From the NCBI GenBank assembly GCA_945872815.1, contig CAMCAY010000013.1:1-50447 (forward strand): a stretch of DNA of 50,447 nt, read 5' to 3'. The position numbers were made by a program, and so were the translations under genes. The notes under the pieces are model-generated. The model worked only from the letters and a program-made list of their open reading frames with translations. It searched no databases and was not told the origin of the DNA. Numbering within the stretch: position 1 is the first letter of the stretch; each line of letters opens with the position of its first letter. The DNA comes from Chitinophaga pinensis (GTDB taxonomy: Bacteria > Bacteroidota > Bacteroidia > Chitinophagales > Chitinophagaceae). Positions 35,712 to 44,567 of the stretch are shown here, one piece after another.

Positions 35712-36593
35712 TTATTTCATTAATCCTTCCAGTTTCATAGCTCTGATCATTCTTGTTATCCCTATTCCACCCCCGGACCGTTGAAAAAAGTGTTGTCCCA
35801 AAAAATCATTCAATTCTTCTTCAACTTTTTCTTTTCCGAAAAGTTCGAACAATTTCTCTGCATAACGACCATTTTCGATGGTATAAAAAGCGTTCTTTTG
35901 TTCTTCAGCATCACAGCTTCTTTCGGCACTACCAATGGTTTCAATACCATGAAGCAATACATCAATTTTATTGGATAATTCTTTATCGGCCTCATTTCTT
36001 TTCATGTTCCAGAATGGATTTGTTCTCTCAGGAAATAATCTTAAAAAGAAAACATCCCCAAAGTCTTTTTGTATGTTCAATTCATCTTCCGCCTCAATAA
36101 TTGAAATGTTGTATTTTTTACATACGTCTTCGCAGTTGCCCATTATTGGTTGTTTAAAACCCAAATAAGCCAATAATTCAACTTCCAATTTTTCTAAAGT
36201 TTCAATTCCTCCTTTTAATTCAAATTCAAACATGGGGAAAATTCTGTCATGTCTTCCAGGTATAGGATTTACCTCATCTCTGTAACTGGTTGAAACACAA
36301 AAGAATCCTTTTTCTTCTGGTGCTTTCAATAATTCGTACTCTAACCACATTTGACCGGTTTGCGGTAAAGGCAGAATTTGATCAGCAAATTTGTAACTGG
36401 CAATGGAATGTGGATTTTCACAAGCAGCCATAATGCTAATTCTGTTCTGCGTGTGAACTTCTATAAAACCTTGCTGTAAAAAAAAAGTTCTCAATTTGTT
36501 TACTACAAATGAGAACTCTTTGGAATCAACTACCGGAATGAATGCATCGGCGTTTTTTTTGTAGACCGCATTGAGCGGCACTGATGTTTGCAT
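35712..36593 (-). CDS. Class II aminoacyl-tRNA-synthetase-like protein (AsnRS paralog, probable asparagine synthetase)
   Basis: 293 aa from the ATG at 36593; a TTG six codons earlier is less likely. The protein is only a class IIb catalytic core: motif 2 region (FFCVSTSYRDEVNP, then RIFPMFEFEL) and motif 3 (GGGIGITRMIRAMKL). There is no OB-fold anticodon-binding domain. The GIETIGSAERSCD segment is typical of free-standing AsnRS paralogs. The archaeal member (AS-AR of Pyrococcus abyssi) has been shown to make asparagine from aspartate, so asparagine synthesis is the best guess. It is flanked by purL and pyrEF in the same direction but has its own terminator. Confidence 0.78.
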   Translation of the reverse strand: MQTSVPLNAVYKKNADAFIPVVDSKEFSFVVNKLRTFFLQQGFIEVHTQNRISIMAACENPHSIASYKFADQILPLPQTGQMWLEYELLKAPEEKGFFCVSTSYRDEVNPIPGRHDRIFPMFEFELKGGIETLEKLEVELLAYLGFKQPIMGNCEDVCKKYNISIIEAEDELNIQKDFGDVFFLRLFPERTNPFWNMKRNEADKELSNKIDVLLHGIETIGSAERSCDAEEQKNAFYTIENGRYAEKLFELFGKEKVEEELNDFLGQHFFQRSGGGIGITRMIRAMKLEGLMK

Positions 36594-36683
36594 AATGTAT
36601 TTTTTTAGCAAAGGAAATTAATAAAAGAATTCTTTCAAACTAATTTTTAAAAAATTGAAATTTTTTAAAAAAATTGTTTTCAA

Positions 36684-38060
36684 TTATTTTATTTCAGAAA
36701 AGAAATCCATTTTTCTAACCTCGGATAAATAATTATCAATTTCTTTTTTGGGGTTATCAGATAAATAAAGCCCTCTGCCAATAATCAAAAAATCAGATTG
36801 CAGGTTTTCGATAGCATGAGATGGCGAATTGTAATTTTGCCCTTTGTTATCTTCTTTGGCAGATAGATTTATTCCCGGAGTAAATTTCAAAAATCCCGTT
36901 TTTAATGTGGTGTTTTGGCAAACCGCTCCAATGACATCAGCATAGTTGTATAAGAATTGTTTGCATTTTTCTATGTAATCGTTATCGGTAAGAGCGCCTT
37001 TACTAGACATTTCTATTATTGGAATTAATGCAGGTTTTATCGCTGTATCCCAATCCTGTATTGCTTTTAGAGAGGCTTCTCCTGCAATAAGATGTATTGT
37101 TACCATATCTGCCCAGGATGCAATAGAATAGATACCTTGACTGAGTTGTAAAAGTTGTGTATTTCCTATATCGGCAAACTTTCTGTCTTCTATTATCAAG
37201 AATTGCAATTTTTCTGAAAGAGCCTTAAGTTCTTTTATGAAGTCTTGTGAGAAATCTTTGATGATATCCACATGAAGTTTTGCTGCACATATATCTTCTC
37301 CAACAATAGATAAGAAATTAATTATGTCTTGAGCACTTGTCAAATCAACCGATGCAATTAAATTGCTTTTTTTTGTATTAGCAATATTTAAAAGTTTTTG
37401 CGCAATTGGATGTTGATGAGTTTGCGGAAAATATTTTTTTGTTTGCTCTTGAATTGGGGTAATGGAATGATTGTTATTTAAAAATACTTTCACTTCATTG
37501 TAAGTATCTACATCAATTTTGTTTTCTGAAATCAGCAAATCAATTAATGAAGACACAGAAAATAAAGAAGAGACATTATATCCTTGATTAGTAAGTTTTT
37601 CAATTCCTCCTTGCTCCCTATCCAGCACTACCAGAATTTGTTCAATTATGAGTCCTTCATCTTCAAGTACTTTGATGGTTTCAATCAAGCTTTGGCCACT
37701 GGTGATCACATCTTCAACTAATACTACTTTGTCGCCTGGTTTATAAGCTCCCTCTAACATTTTTTTTGTTCCATAACCTTTTGCTTCTTTTCTTTTAATC
37801 AACATTGGTAAACCGGTATGAGCCGATATCATGGTGGCTATTGGTAAAGCTGCGTAAGGGACACCGCATATTCTTTGAGCTGATAAGTTTATTTCTTCTT
37901 TGAATAAGAGTGCTAGATTTGTCAATAATTCAGGGTAGGAAACAATATTTCTGAGATCAATATAAATCGGAGATTGTTGACCACTTTTTAAAGTGAAATT
38001 TCCAAATTTTACACATTCAATATCAACCAGAGATTTAAGAAAAGAGATTCTATTGTTCAT
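36684..38060 (-). CDS. pyrEF: Bifunctional UMP synthase: orotate phosphoribosyltransferase-OMP decarboxylase fusion
   Basis: 458 aa. OPRT domain at 1-~195 with the PRPP loop VVLVEDVITSGQS (112-124) and KRKEAKGYGT. OMPDC domain at ~210-458: KLHVDIIKDF, the catalytic DRKFADIGNT (Asp292, Lys294, Asp297), EMSSKGAL, FTPGI and IIGRGLY near the end. The decarboxylase half has the eukaryotic URA3/UMPS character, not that of the usual bacterial PyrF. The domain order OPRT-OMPDC is that of animal and plant UMPS. It carries out the last two steps of UMP synthesis. Stop of pyrD and start of this gene are 2 bp apart, so they are co-translated. Confidence 0.93.
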   Translation of the reverse strand: MNNRISFLKSLVDIECVKFGNFTLKSGQQSPIYIDLRNIVSYPELLTNLALLFKEEINLSAQRICGVPYAALPIATMISAHTGLPMLIKRKEAKGYGTKKMLEGAYKPGDKVVLVEDVITSGQSLIETIKVLEDEGLIIEQILVVLDREQGGIEKLTNQGYNVSSLFSVSSLIDLLISENKIDVDTYNEVKVFLNNNHSITPIQEQTKKYFPQTHQHPIAQKLLNIANTKKSNLIASVDLTSAQDIINFLSIVGEDICAAKLHVDIIKDFSQDFIKELKALSEKLQFLIIEDRKFADIGNTQLLQLSQGIYSIASWADMVTIHLIAGEASLKAIQDWDTAIKPALIPIIEMSSKGALTDNDYIEKCKQFLYNYADVIGAVCQNTTLKTGFLKFTPGINLSAKEDNKGQNYNSPSHAIENLQSDFLIIGRGLYLSDNPKKEIDNYLSEVRKMDFFSEIK

Positions 38061-38062
38061 AA

Positions 38063-39007
38063 TTAATTCATGCTTTTCAGTTTGCCTTTAAATTCATCTA
38101 TTGTAGCGTATCCTTTTTGTTGCATAATTGTTGACAATTCATTGCTTATTCTATCAAAACATGCAGGACCCTCTTGCCAAAGCGTTGTACCTATTTGAAC
38201 CATGCTTGCCCCACACAAAATATGTTCAAATGCATCCTGGCCATTTTGAATGCCACCACATCCAACAATATCAACTCCATCCAGTAAACTATAAAACATT
38301 CTAACATTCGCTAATGCGGTTGGTTTAATATACATACCACCCAATCCTCCAAAACCATTTTTAGGTTTAATGACTACGCTTTCATTTTCTACATTTATCC
38401 ATAAAGCATTACCGATACTGTTTACACAGCAAACATAAGCAACCGGAAATTTTTTTAATACAGTTGCCATTGATTCAAAATGAACCATATCAAAGTAGGG
38501 AGGCAATTTTACGCCAACTGATTTTGTAGAAATTTCGAAGGCTTCAGCTAGTAATTTTTCGCTTGCTTCGAAATCATAACCAGTCTGCGGTTTTCCTGGA
38601 ATATTTGGACAGGATAGATTTAATTCAATCAGTTTAATTGAATCTGCTTTATCTGCATTTTTCAATAACTCCAGATTCTCTTTTTTTGAAAGACCTGCAA
38701 TTGATAAAATAGCTATTTTATTATGAAGATACTGGGATTTTTCAATGAATTCTAGATAATATGCTAAGCCATGATTAGGTAATCCCATGGAGTTGATACT
38801 GCCATTAGGAATGTTGGCATATCTTGGCAATGGATTGCCAGTCCTAGATTCCAATGTACAACTTTTAGTAACCAAAGCACCAACATTGGCATTTAATAAA
38901 CCGGAAAGTTCATTCTCGTCCGTGCAATGAACACCGGAAGCATTCATTAAGCAACTCCCTAAATGAAATCCTGCAAGTGTTGTCTTTAGTGTTTGATTTG
39001 AACTCAT
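38063..39007 (-). CDS. pyrD: Dihydroorotate dehydrogenase, class 1A type
   Basis: 314 aa, a TIM barrel. The active-site base is Cys133 in ELNLSCPNIPGKPQ, as in class 1 enzymes, not the Ser of membrane-bound class 2. FMN contacts include the lysine in VTKSCT (~48) and the C-terminal GCGGIQNGQDAFEHI and MVQIGT. There is no N-terminal membrane segment and no pyrK partner nearby, which fits the soluble, fumarate-using class 1A. It oxidises dihydroorotate to orotate, feeding the UMP synthase encoded 2 bp downstream. Confidence 0.93.
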   Translation of the reverse strand: MSSNQTLKTTLAGFHLGSCLMNASGVHCTDENELSGLLNANVGALVTKSCTLESRTGNPLPRYANIPNGSINSMGLPNHGLAYYLEFIEKSQYLHNKIAILSIAGLSKKENLELLKNADKADSIKLIELNLSCPNIPGKPQTGYDFEASEKLLAEAFEISTKSVGVKLPPYFDMVHFESMATVLKKFPVAYVCCVNSIGNALWINVENESVVIKPKNGFGGLGGMYIKPTALANVRMFYSLLDGVDIVGCGGIQNGQDAFEHILCGASMVQIGTTLWQEGPACFDRISNELSTIMQQKGYATIDEFKGKLKSMN

Positions 39008-39062
39008 TTGAATGAGACGTAAACTGTTTATTTAGTTGATGAAGGTAAAAAATAATCATGAA

Positions 39063-39944
39063 TCAAATGCCTTGATTCATATAATAGGCATGTAGCGTAT
39101 TTTTCAGTAATGCTGCAATAGTCGTCAAACCTACTCCTCCGGGAACTGGAGTAATGTAACTACATTTTTCAAATACCTCATCAAAAGCTACGTCTCCTTT
39201 AATACTATATCCCAGTTTTTTAGAATTATCAGGTACGCGGGTTATTCCAACATCGATTACAACAGCTCCATTTTTTATCATGTTTCCTTTCACAAAATTT
39301 GGAATACCAACTGCGGCAATAACAATATCAGCTTCCAAGCAAAGTTGCTCTATATTATTGGTTTTACTGTGACAAACAGTTACAGTTGCATTACCATTTT
39401 GACCTAGTTGGCTCAATAAAATACTGATAGGCCTACCAACTATGTTGCTTCTTCCAATTACCACTACTTTTTTTCCTGATGTTTCGATATTATAATGTGA
39501 AAGCATTAAAAGAATTCCAAAAGGGGTAGCTGGAATGAAGTCCGGATTTCCGGTCAATAATTTTCCTGTATTCAGAGGATGAAACCCATCAACATCTTTC
39601 GATGGGTTGATACTTTTTACAATGTCTTGTTCATTTATCTGCTTTGGAAGTGGAAGTTGAACAAGAATCCCATCAATAGCTGAATTATTATTTAGCTTTT
39701 CAATTTGGTTTATTAAAATACTTTGGTCAACATTTTCGTCCAGGTTTATAATGGTACTTTGAAACCCGACCTCTTTGCAAGCTTTTATTTTGTTTGAGAC
39801 ATAAGTTTTACTGGCGCCATTATCGCCAACTAATATCGCCGCCAAATTAGGAGCTCGTTTGTTTTCTAATAAAATACTATCAACAATTGCTTTTAAATCA
39901 TTTTTTAATGCCTGTGCTACAATTGTACCTTGTAGTAATACCAT
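39063..39944 (-). CDS. folD: Methylenetetrahydrofolate dehydrogenase/cyclohydrolase
   Basis: 293 aa. Bifunctional enzyme making 10-formyl-THF for purine and fMet synthesis. Catalytic lysine in SKTYVSNKIKACKEVG (~50-65), QLPLPKQIN, DVDGFHPLNTGKL, the NADP-binding GRSNIVGRP, and the C-terminal TPVPGGVGLTTIA. First gene of the folD-pyrD-pyrEF set (55-bp gap to pyrD). A TATTTTTG promoter element ends 5 nt before its ATG. Confidence 0.96.
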   Translation of the reverse strand: MVLLQGTIVAQALKNDLKAIVDSILLENKRAPNLAAILVGDNGASKTYVSNKIKACKEVGFQSTIINLDENVDQSILINQIEKLNNNSAIDGILVQLPLPKQINEQDIVKSINPSKDVDGFHPLNTGKLLTGNPDFIPATPFGILLMLSHYNIETSGKKVVVIGRSNIVGRPISILLSQLGQNGNATVTVCHSKTNNIEQLCLEADIVIAAVGIPNFVKGNMIKNGAVVIDVGITRVPDNSKKLGYSIKGDVAFDEVFEKCSYITPVPGGVGLTTIAALLKNTLHAYYMNQGI

Positions 39945-39949
39945 GATGA

Positions 39950-39957
39950 CAAAAATA
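39950..39957 (-). promoter_or_regulatory. folD -7 promoter element (leaderless arrangement)
   Basis: TATTTTTG on the minus strand matches TAnnTTTG and ends 5 nt before the folD ATG, so the mRNA would begin at about the start codon. No convincing -33 box. Confidence 0.42.
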
Positions 39958-40101
39958 ATTAATAATATAAAAGTTATTATTTCAGTTATGATATAAATGG
40001 CAACTTAACAATTTGGTAATATAGGTTTAATGTTATCATAACAATTGATTAATATTTAAGTAATATCAAGTGTATTTCTTTGCATCCAATAAAAATAAAA
40101 G

Positions 40102-42879
40102 ATGAGAACATTTATTTTAATTTCTTTGGTTACTTTATTGTCTTTTACCGCATTTGCTCAATCTGGTAGAGTGGAAGGATTGATTACTGATGCTGCAACT
40201 GGCGTAAAAATATCTTCTGTAAGTATTCAGGTGATAGAAACAGGTAAAACCGTGGCTGCCGATATTGACGGAAAATATTTTATACAGCTTGATGCATCAA
40301 AAGTTTATTCTTTAAGATTTTCAGCAGTAGGTTATCAAACAAAAAGAGTAGATGATATTCATCCTGCTACGAATCAAACAACTTACTTAAATATTTTAAT
40401 GAATCAATCAGCTAAAACTGAAACGGCTGTTGAGATAAGGTCTTCTGCAAAAAAAGAATCTACTGCAGCATTGATTTCATTACAGAAAAATACTTCTGTG
40501 GTTGCACAGGTAATTAGTGCAGAAGCAATCAGAAGAAGCCCGGATAAAAATACAGGAGAAGTATTGAAGAGAGTTCCAGGGACTTCTGTACAAGAAGGTA
40601 AGTTTCTCGTTGTTCGCGGGCTGAGCGATCGTTACAACCAGGCTATGTTAAATGGTGTTTTATTAAGCAGCACTGAGCCGGATAGAAAAACATTCAGTTT
40701 TGATATTTTCCCATCTGCAATGATCGACAACATTGTGATGAATAAAACATTCACGCCTGAGTTGCCAGGAGAATGGGCAGGAGGATTGGTGCAGGTGCAA
40801 ACAAAAGATGTGCCTTCTGTTTCATTTTTAAATATCCAATTTGGAACAGGATTTAATACCAACACCATTGGAAAAGACTTCTTGCAATCCAATGGCGGAA
40901 AACTTGATTTTCTTGGAGTAGATGATGGTACAAGAGCTTTACCTGCAAGTCTTCCATTGAGATACGATTTCAGTCAATTGTCTTCTGAGCAAAAAACAAA
41001 CTATGGAAAATTATTTAGAAACAACTGGCAACCAGTAGTTTCTAACGCACCTGTAAACAGTTCTTTTCAATTGAATGGCGGAACAAACAAAAGGGTTTTT
41101 AATAAAAAGGTAGCTGCAATTTTTGCATTAACATACAATAACACCAATAAGATTACACCATTCGATAATAATTTTATTGCCAATAATGAAGGTGATATTG
41201 AATTGCACTATGAAAATAATAAATATAGTAGAGAGGTTTTGGTGGGAGGACTTGCTAACATTGCTCTACAACTGAACAGCAACAACCGAATAAGTTTTAA
41301 AAACATCATTAATGTAAACAGCAGTGATTTTGTTATTGACAGATTTGATGGAAGAGATTATATTATCAGTGGTGGTGGAAACGGAGACAGAGTGAAAGCA
41401 ACTGAAATAGGCTTCAAACAAAATACCTTTTTCAATACACAAATCAGCGGTGAGCATTTTATTCCAAAATATTCAACCAGACTTAAATGGTATGGAAGTT
41501 TTAATATTTTGGATCAATACATTCCAGATCAAAGAAGATTGTTCTATACACAAGATGGTACAGATTCGACAGCTCCATTTTATGCATTGCTTGGTTTAGG
41601 GGCCGGACAAAAAAGCGGTAGCATTTTTTACAGTTTTCTGAATGACTATATTTACAACGCAGGAGGAGATATCAATAAAACCATTGATTACAAAGGCAAA
41701 AAACACAATATTAAGTTGGGCTATTTATTTCAGGTAAAAGACAGGTTGTTTGACAGCCGTCCTTTCTTTATAAACACTGCAAGCAATGCGTTTAAACAAT
41801 TAAGTGCCAATGAGATTTTTTCAGCAGATCATTTTGGTGTTGGTAATGATAAGGTTCAGTTTGATGAAATCGGAGGAAACGCTTTCAGGTACGTAGCTAA
41901 TACTATATTGAATGCAGCATTTTTACAGTTCGATAATCCTCTTGGAAAAAATTTACGGATTGTTTGGGGTGCTCGTTTTGAAAGTTTTGACCAGTTGGTT
42001 GGAAGCGTAAGACAATCAGATCCTAGGCATGTTAATACATTAGTTAACGACATATTACCTGGCGTGAATCTTACCTACAAACAATCTTCCAAATCGAATA
42101 TAAGATTTGCTGCTAGTCAAACCGTTGTAAGGCCTGAATTCAGAGAGTTAAGCCCATTTGCATTTTACGATTTTGAATTGGGAGCCCAGGTTGTTGGAAA
42201 TAAAGCAGCACAAAGAACGAAAGTCTCCAACCTTGACTTGCGATATGAAATATATCCAAGAGCCGGAGAGTTGTTTACCATTGGCGCATTTTTTAAACAT
42301 TTCGATAAGCCAATCGAGTACTACTTCAACAGAACAGGTCCGGGAACCAATACATTCAATATCTTAAACACGGATGTGGCCACGAGTTTCGGTGGTGAAA
42401 TTGAATTCAGAAAAAAATTGGATCCAATAGCTGCACTTAAAAACTTTACCATCACAGGGAATCTAAGCTATATCTACAGCAATGTAAAAGATACAACAGA
42501 AACAGTCAACAGACCACTTCAAGGACAGAGCCCGTATTTATTGAATCTTGGCCTGCAATATGATATAGAAAAATTCGGGTTTAGCAGTACGTTGTTATTT
42601 AATCAGATTGGCAGAAGAATATTGTTTGTAGGAAGTGAAGCAATTTCAGATATATGGGAAAACCCAAGAGGTTTATTGGATTTGCAAATGGCTAAGAAAT
42701 TTATGCATAAAAAAGCAGAAGTAAGGGTAAATATCAGTGATATATTGAATCAACCTGGTTATTTCTATCATGATTTGGATAATAATAAAAAATATCAAAA
42801 AGGCTCTAAAGATGTGTTGGCTATCACTAGAAATTATGGAACCAATATCAACATATCATTTGCATATAACATAAAATAA
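40102..42879 (+). CDS. TonB-dependent outer-membrane receptor
   Basis: 925 aa. Signal peptide (MRTFILISLVTLLSFTAFA, cut before QSG). Residues ~22-110 are a carboxypeptidase-regulatory-like beta-sandwich (GRVEGLITDAATGVKISSVS), then a plug domain (~130-240, with NTGEVLKRVPGTSVQ and LSDRYNQAMLNG), then a barrel ending in an aromatic-terminated strand (NINISFAYNIK). This is a SusC/CirA-type receptor without a SusD partner. The following lipoprotein gene (29 bp downstream) is its likely partner. The substrate is not evident. Confidence 0.92.
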   Translation: MRTFILISLVTLLSFTAFAQSGRVEGLITDAATGVKISSVSIQVIETGKTVAADIDGKYFIQLDASKVYSLRFSAVGYQTKRVDDIHPATNQTTYLNILMNQSAKTETAVEIRSSAKKESTAALISLQKNTSVVAQVISAEAIRRSPDKNTGEVLKRVPGTSVQEGKFLVVRGLSDRYNQAMLNGVLLSSTEPDRKTFSFDIFPSAMIDNIVMNKTFTPELPGEWAGGLVQVQTKDVPSVSFLNIQFGTGFNTNTIGKDFLQSNGGKLDFLGVDDGTRALPASLPLRYDFSQLSSEQKTNYGKLFRNNWQPVVSNAPVNSSFQLNGGTNKRVFNKKVAAIFALTYNNTNKITPFDNNFIANNEGDIELHYENNKYSREVLVGGLANIALQLNSNNRISFKNIINVNSSDFVIDRFDGRDYIISGGGNGDRVKATEIGFKQNTFFNTQISGEHFIPKYSTRLKWYGSFNILDQYIPDQRRLFYTQDGTDSTAPFYALLGLGAGQKSGSIFYSFLNDYIYNAGGDINKTIDYKGKKHNIKLGYLFQVKDRLFDSRPFFINTASNAFKQLSANEIFSADHFGVGNDKVQFDEIGGNAFRYVANTILNAAFLQFDNPLGKNLRIVWGARFESFDQLVGSVRQSDPRHVNTLVNDILPGVNLTYKQSSKSNIRFAASQTVVRPEFRELSPFAFYDFELGAQVVGNKAAQRTKVSNLDLRYEIYPRAGELFTIGAFFKHFDKPIEYYFNRTGPGTNTFNILNTDVATSFGGEIEFRKKLDPIAALKNFTITGNLSYIYSNVKDTTETVNRPLQGQSPYLLNLGLQYDIEKFGFSSTLLFNQIGRRILFVGSEAISDIWENPRGLLDLQMAKKFMHKKAEVRVNISDILNQPGYFYHDLDNNKKYQKGSKDVLAITRNYGTNINISFAYNIK

Positions 42880-42907
42880 AAATCAAAAATTAAAAAACAA
42901 ATACAAA

Positions 42908-44320
42908 ATGAAACAAATTTCTTTATTTGCCATCATTGCAATTTTATGTACAACATCTTGCCGTAAGATTGAGGTAGATGGTACACCCAACAATTCCAAT
43001 AATGGGGGAGGAACAACAGAGAATACTATTCTTGAAGGAAGAATCACTTCTAACAGAACCTTGAAAGCTGATTATGTTTACAAACTTCGTGGATTGGTAT
43101 ATGTTACCAATGGTGCGATTCTTACAATTGAACCAGGTACTAAAATTGTGGGAGAGCAAGGTAGAAACGGAGGATTGATCATCACACGCAGTTGTAAAAT
43201 TATTGCCGATGGTACACCTGAAAAACCAATTGTATTTACATCGGAAGCTGCTAATCCAACTAGAGGCGATTGGGCTGGATTAGTAATTTTAGGTAATGCA
43301 CCTACTAATTCTTCTTTCAATGGTCAAGCCGGTGTAGGTGAAATTGAAGGTGGAATCAACAACAGTGATGGATTAGGTTTATATGGTACTCCAGCTACTC
43401 AGGCTCAAAATCCTGCAGACAATAGTGGAATCCTACGTTATGTAAGAATTGAATATGCCGGTTATGCATTTTTGCCAGATAAAGAAATCAATGGATTAAC
43501 ATTTGGTGGAGTAGGTAATCAAACCATTGTTGATTATGTGCAGGTTTCTTATGCAAATGATGACAGTTATGAGTGGTTTGGCGGAACTGTGAATTGTAAA
43601 CACCTTATTGCATATAAAGGATTGGATGATGATTTTGATACAGACAATGGTTTTGCAGGTAAAGTTCAATTTGCTATTGGGTTTAGAGACAGCAGCATCG
43701 CTGATATCAGTGGCAGCAATGGTTTTGAAAGTGATAATGATGCGGGAGGAAGTGCTTACACTCCACAAACTTCAGCTGTATTCAGTAATGTGACATTAGT
43801 TGGACCAAGAGCAAATTTATCAAACGTTGGTAACTCTAATTTCAAGAGAGGAGTACACATGAGAAGAAATTCTTCCATCAGTGTATTTAACTCTATCGTT
43901 ATGGGATGGCCAACAGGAGTATTAGTAGATGCTAGTACTGGTACACCAACTGATTTAAATTTGGTAGGAGCAACACCAAAAGCAGTATATACAGGCAATA
44001 TCATTGCAGGTAATAAAACTCAATTGAATTATACAGCAAGTACTGCGGCTGCAACCGGATGGAATGCAGATAGCTTACTCAGCTATATCAACAGAGCCAA
44101 TGGAGGCAATACTTTGTTAACTACTAATGATGAAGTTCAGTTGGCTGATCCGTTCAAATATGACAACAGTGTTGATTTTAATCCATTGTCAACTTCACCC
44201 GCAAGTTCGGGTGCCGATTTTACACATCCAAAATTGGCAACATGGTTTACCACTGCAGGATATCGCGGAGCATGTGATGTTGCTGATGTTTGGTGGAAAA
44301 ACTGGACTAGTTTCAGATAG
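42908..44320 (+). CDS. Lipoprotein with repetitive beta-helix-like domain, partner of the receptor
   Basis: 470 aa. N-terminal lipoprotein signal (MKQISLFAIIAILCTTSC) with the lipidation cysteine at 18. After a low-complexity N/G/T linker, the body contains repeating short strands typical of a right-handed parallel beta-helix: VYVTNGAILTIEPGTKIVG, LIITRSCKIIADG, GDWAGLVILGNAP, FSNVTLVGP and SIVMGWPTGVLVD. Function unknown; Bacteroidota often pair such proteins with a TonB-dependent receptor. Placement in the same operon (28 bp gap) and a strong hairpin afterwards support a two-gene unit. Confidence 0.75.
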   Translation: MKQISLFAIIAILCTTSCRKIEVDGTPNNSNNGGGTTENTILEGRITSNRTLKADYVYKLRGLVYVTNGAILTIEPGTKIVGEQGRNGGLIITRSCKIIADGTPEKPIVFTSEAANPTRGDWAGLVILGNAPTNSSFNGQAGVGEIEGGINNSDGLGLYGTPATQAQNPADNSGILRYVRIEYAGYAFLPDKEINGLTFGGVGNQTIVDYVQVSYANDDSYEWFGGTVNCKHLIAYKGLDDDFDTDNGFAGKVQFAIGFRDSSIADISGSNGFESDNDAGGSAYTPQTSAVFSNVTLVGPRANLSNVGNSNFKRGVHMRRNSSISVFNSIVMGWPTGVLVDASTGTPTDLNLVGATPKAVYTGNIIAGNKTQLNYTASTAAATGWNADSLLSYINRANGGNTLLTTNDEVQLADPFKYDNSVDFNPLSTSPASSGADFTHPKLATWFTTAGYRGACDVADVWWKNWTSFR

Positions 44321-44342
44321 ACAAAATACAATTACTCATTTT

Positions 44343-44372
44343 ACAAGAGCCAATCAATTGATTGGCTCTTGT
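44343..44372 (+). terminator. Terminator of the receptor-lipoprotein operon
   Basis: A perfect 30-bp palindrome, 15-nt arms starting ACAAGAGCCAATC, 23 bp after the lipoprotein stop. The T-tract is poor (GTACTTTATA), so it may work as an mRNA-stabilising hairpin as well. Confidence 0.65.
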
Positions 44373-44439
44373 ACTTTATAAACGTAAAAAATAATTATCC
44401 ACATTCAGAAAAAATATTTTTTTGAAAACAAAATATTTA

Positions 44440-44447
44440 TAATTTTG
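44440..44447 (+). promoter_or_regulatory. Promoter -7 element ahead of the leader ORF
   Basis: TAATTTTG matches TAnnTTTG and ends 6 nt before the leader ORF ATG at 44454, which is the same geometry as at mnmE. Confidence 0.45.
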
Positions 44448-44453
44448 ATTTTG

Positions 44454-44537
44454 ATGAAAAAAATAATGTCATTCAAATCGGAAAAAAGAAGCTGCTCGAA
44501 AGACAGCTCGTCGTTTTTCTTTTTTTATAATTTTTAA
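44454..44537 (+). CDS. Candidate Phe-rich leader peptide
   Basis: 27 codons beginning MKKIMSFKSEKRSC and ending SSSFFFFYNF. The stop codon abuts a strong terminator hairpin (44536-44567). A short ORF with a run of one amino acid just before a terminator is the geometry of a transcription attenuator (compare pheL/pheM). Within the ORF an alternative stem AGCTG/CAGCT (~44489-44509) can form. However, the downstream gene is an amidohydrolase with no obvious Phe connection, and the Phe run may only be the T-tract of an upstream hairpin. Candidate only. Confidence 0.4.
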   Translation: MKKIMSFKSEKRSCSKDSSSFFFFYNF

Positions 44538-44567
44538 AAGGCTTTCAATTTTGAAAGCCTTTTTTTT
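44536..44567 (+). terminator. Terminator/attenuator directly before the amidohydrolase
   Basis: A 13-bp stem (AAAAGGCTTTCAA / TTGAAAGCCTTTT) with a 2-nt loop, then a T-run that reaches the ATG at 44568. A terminator this close to the start of a gene suggests conditional read-through. Confidence 0.75.
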
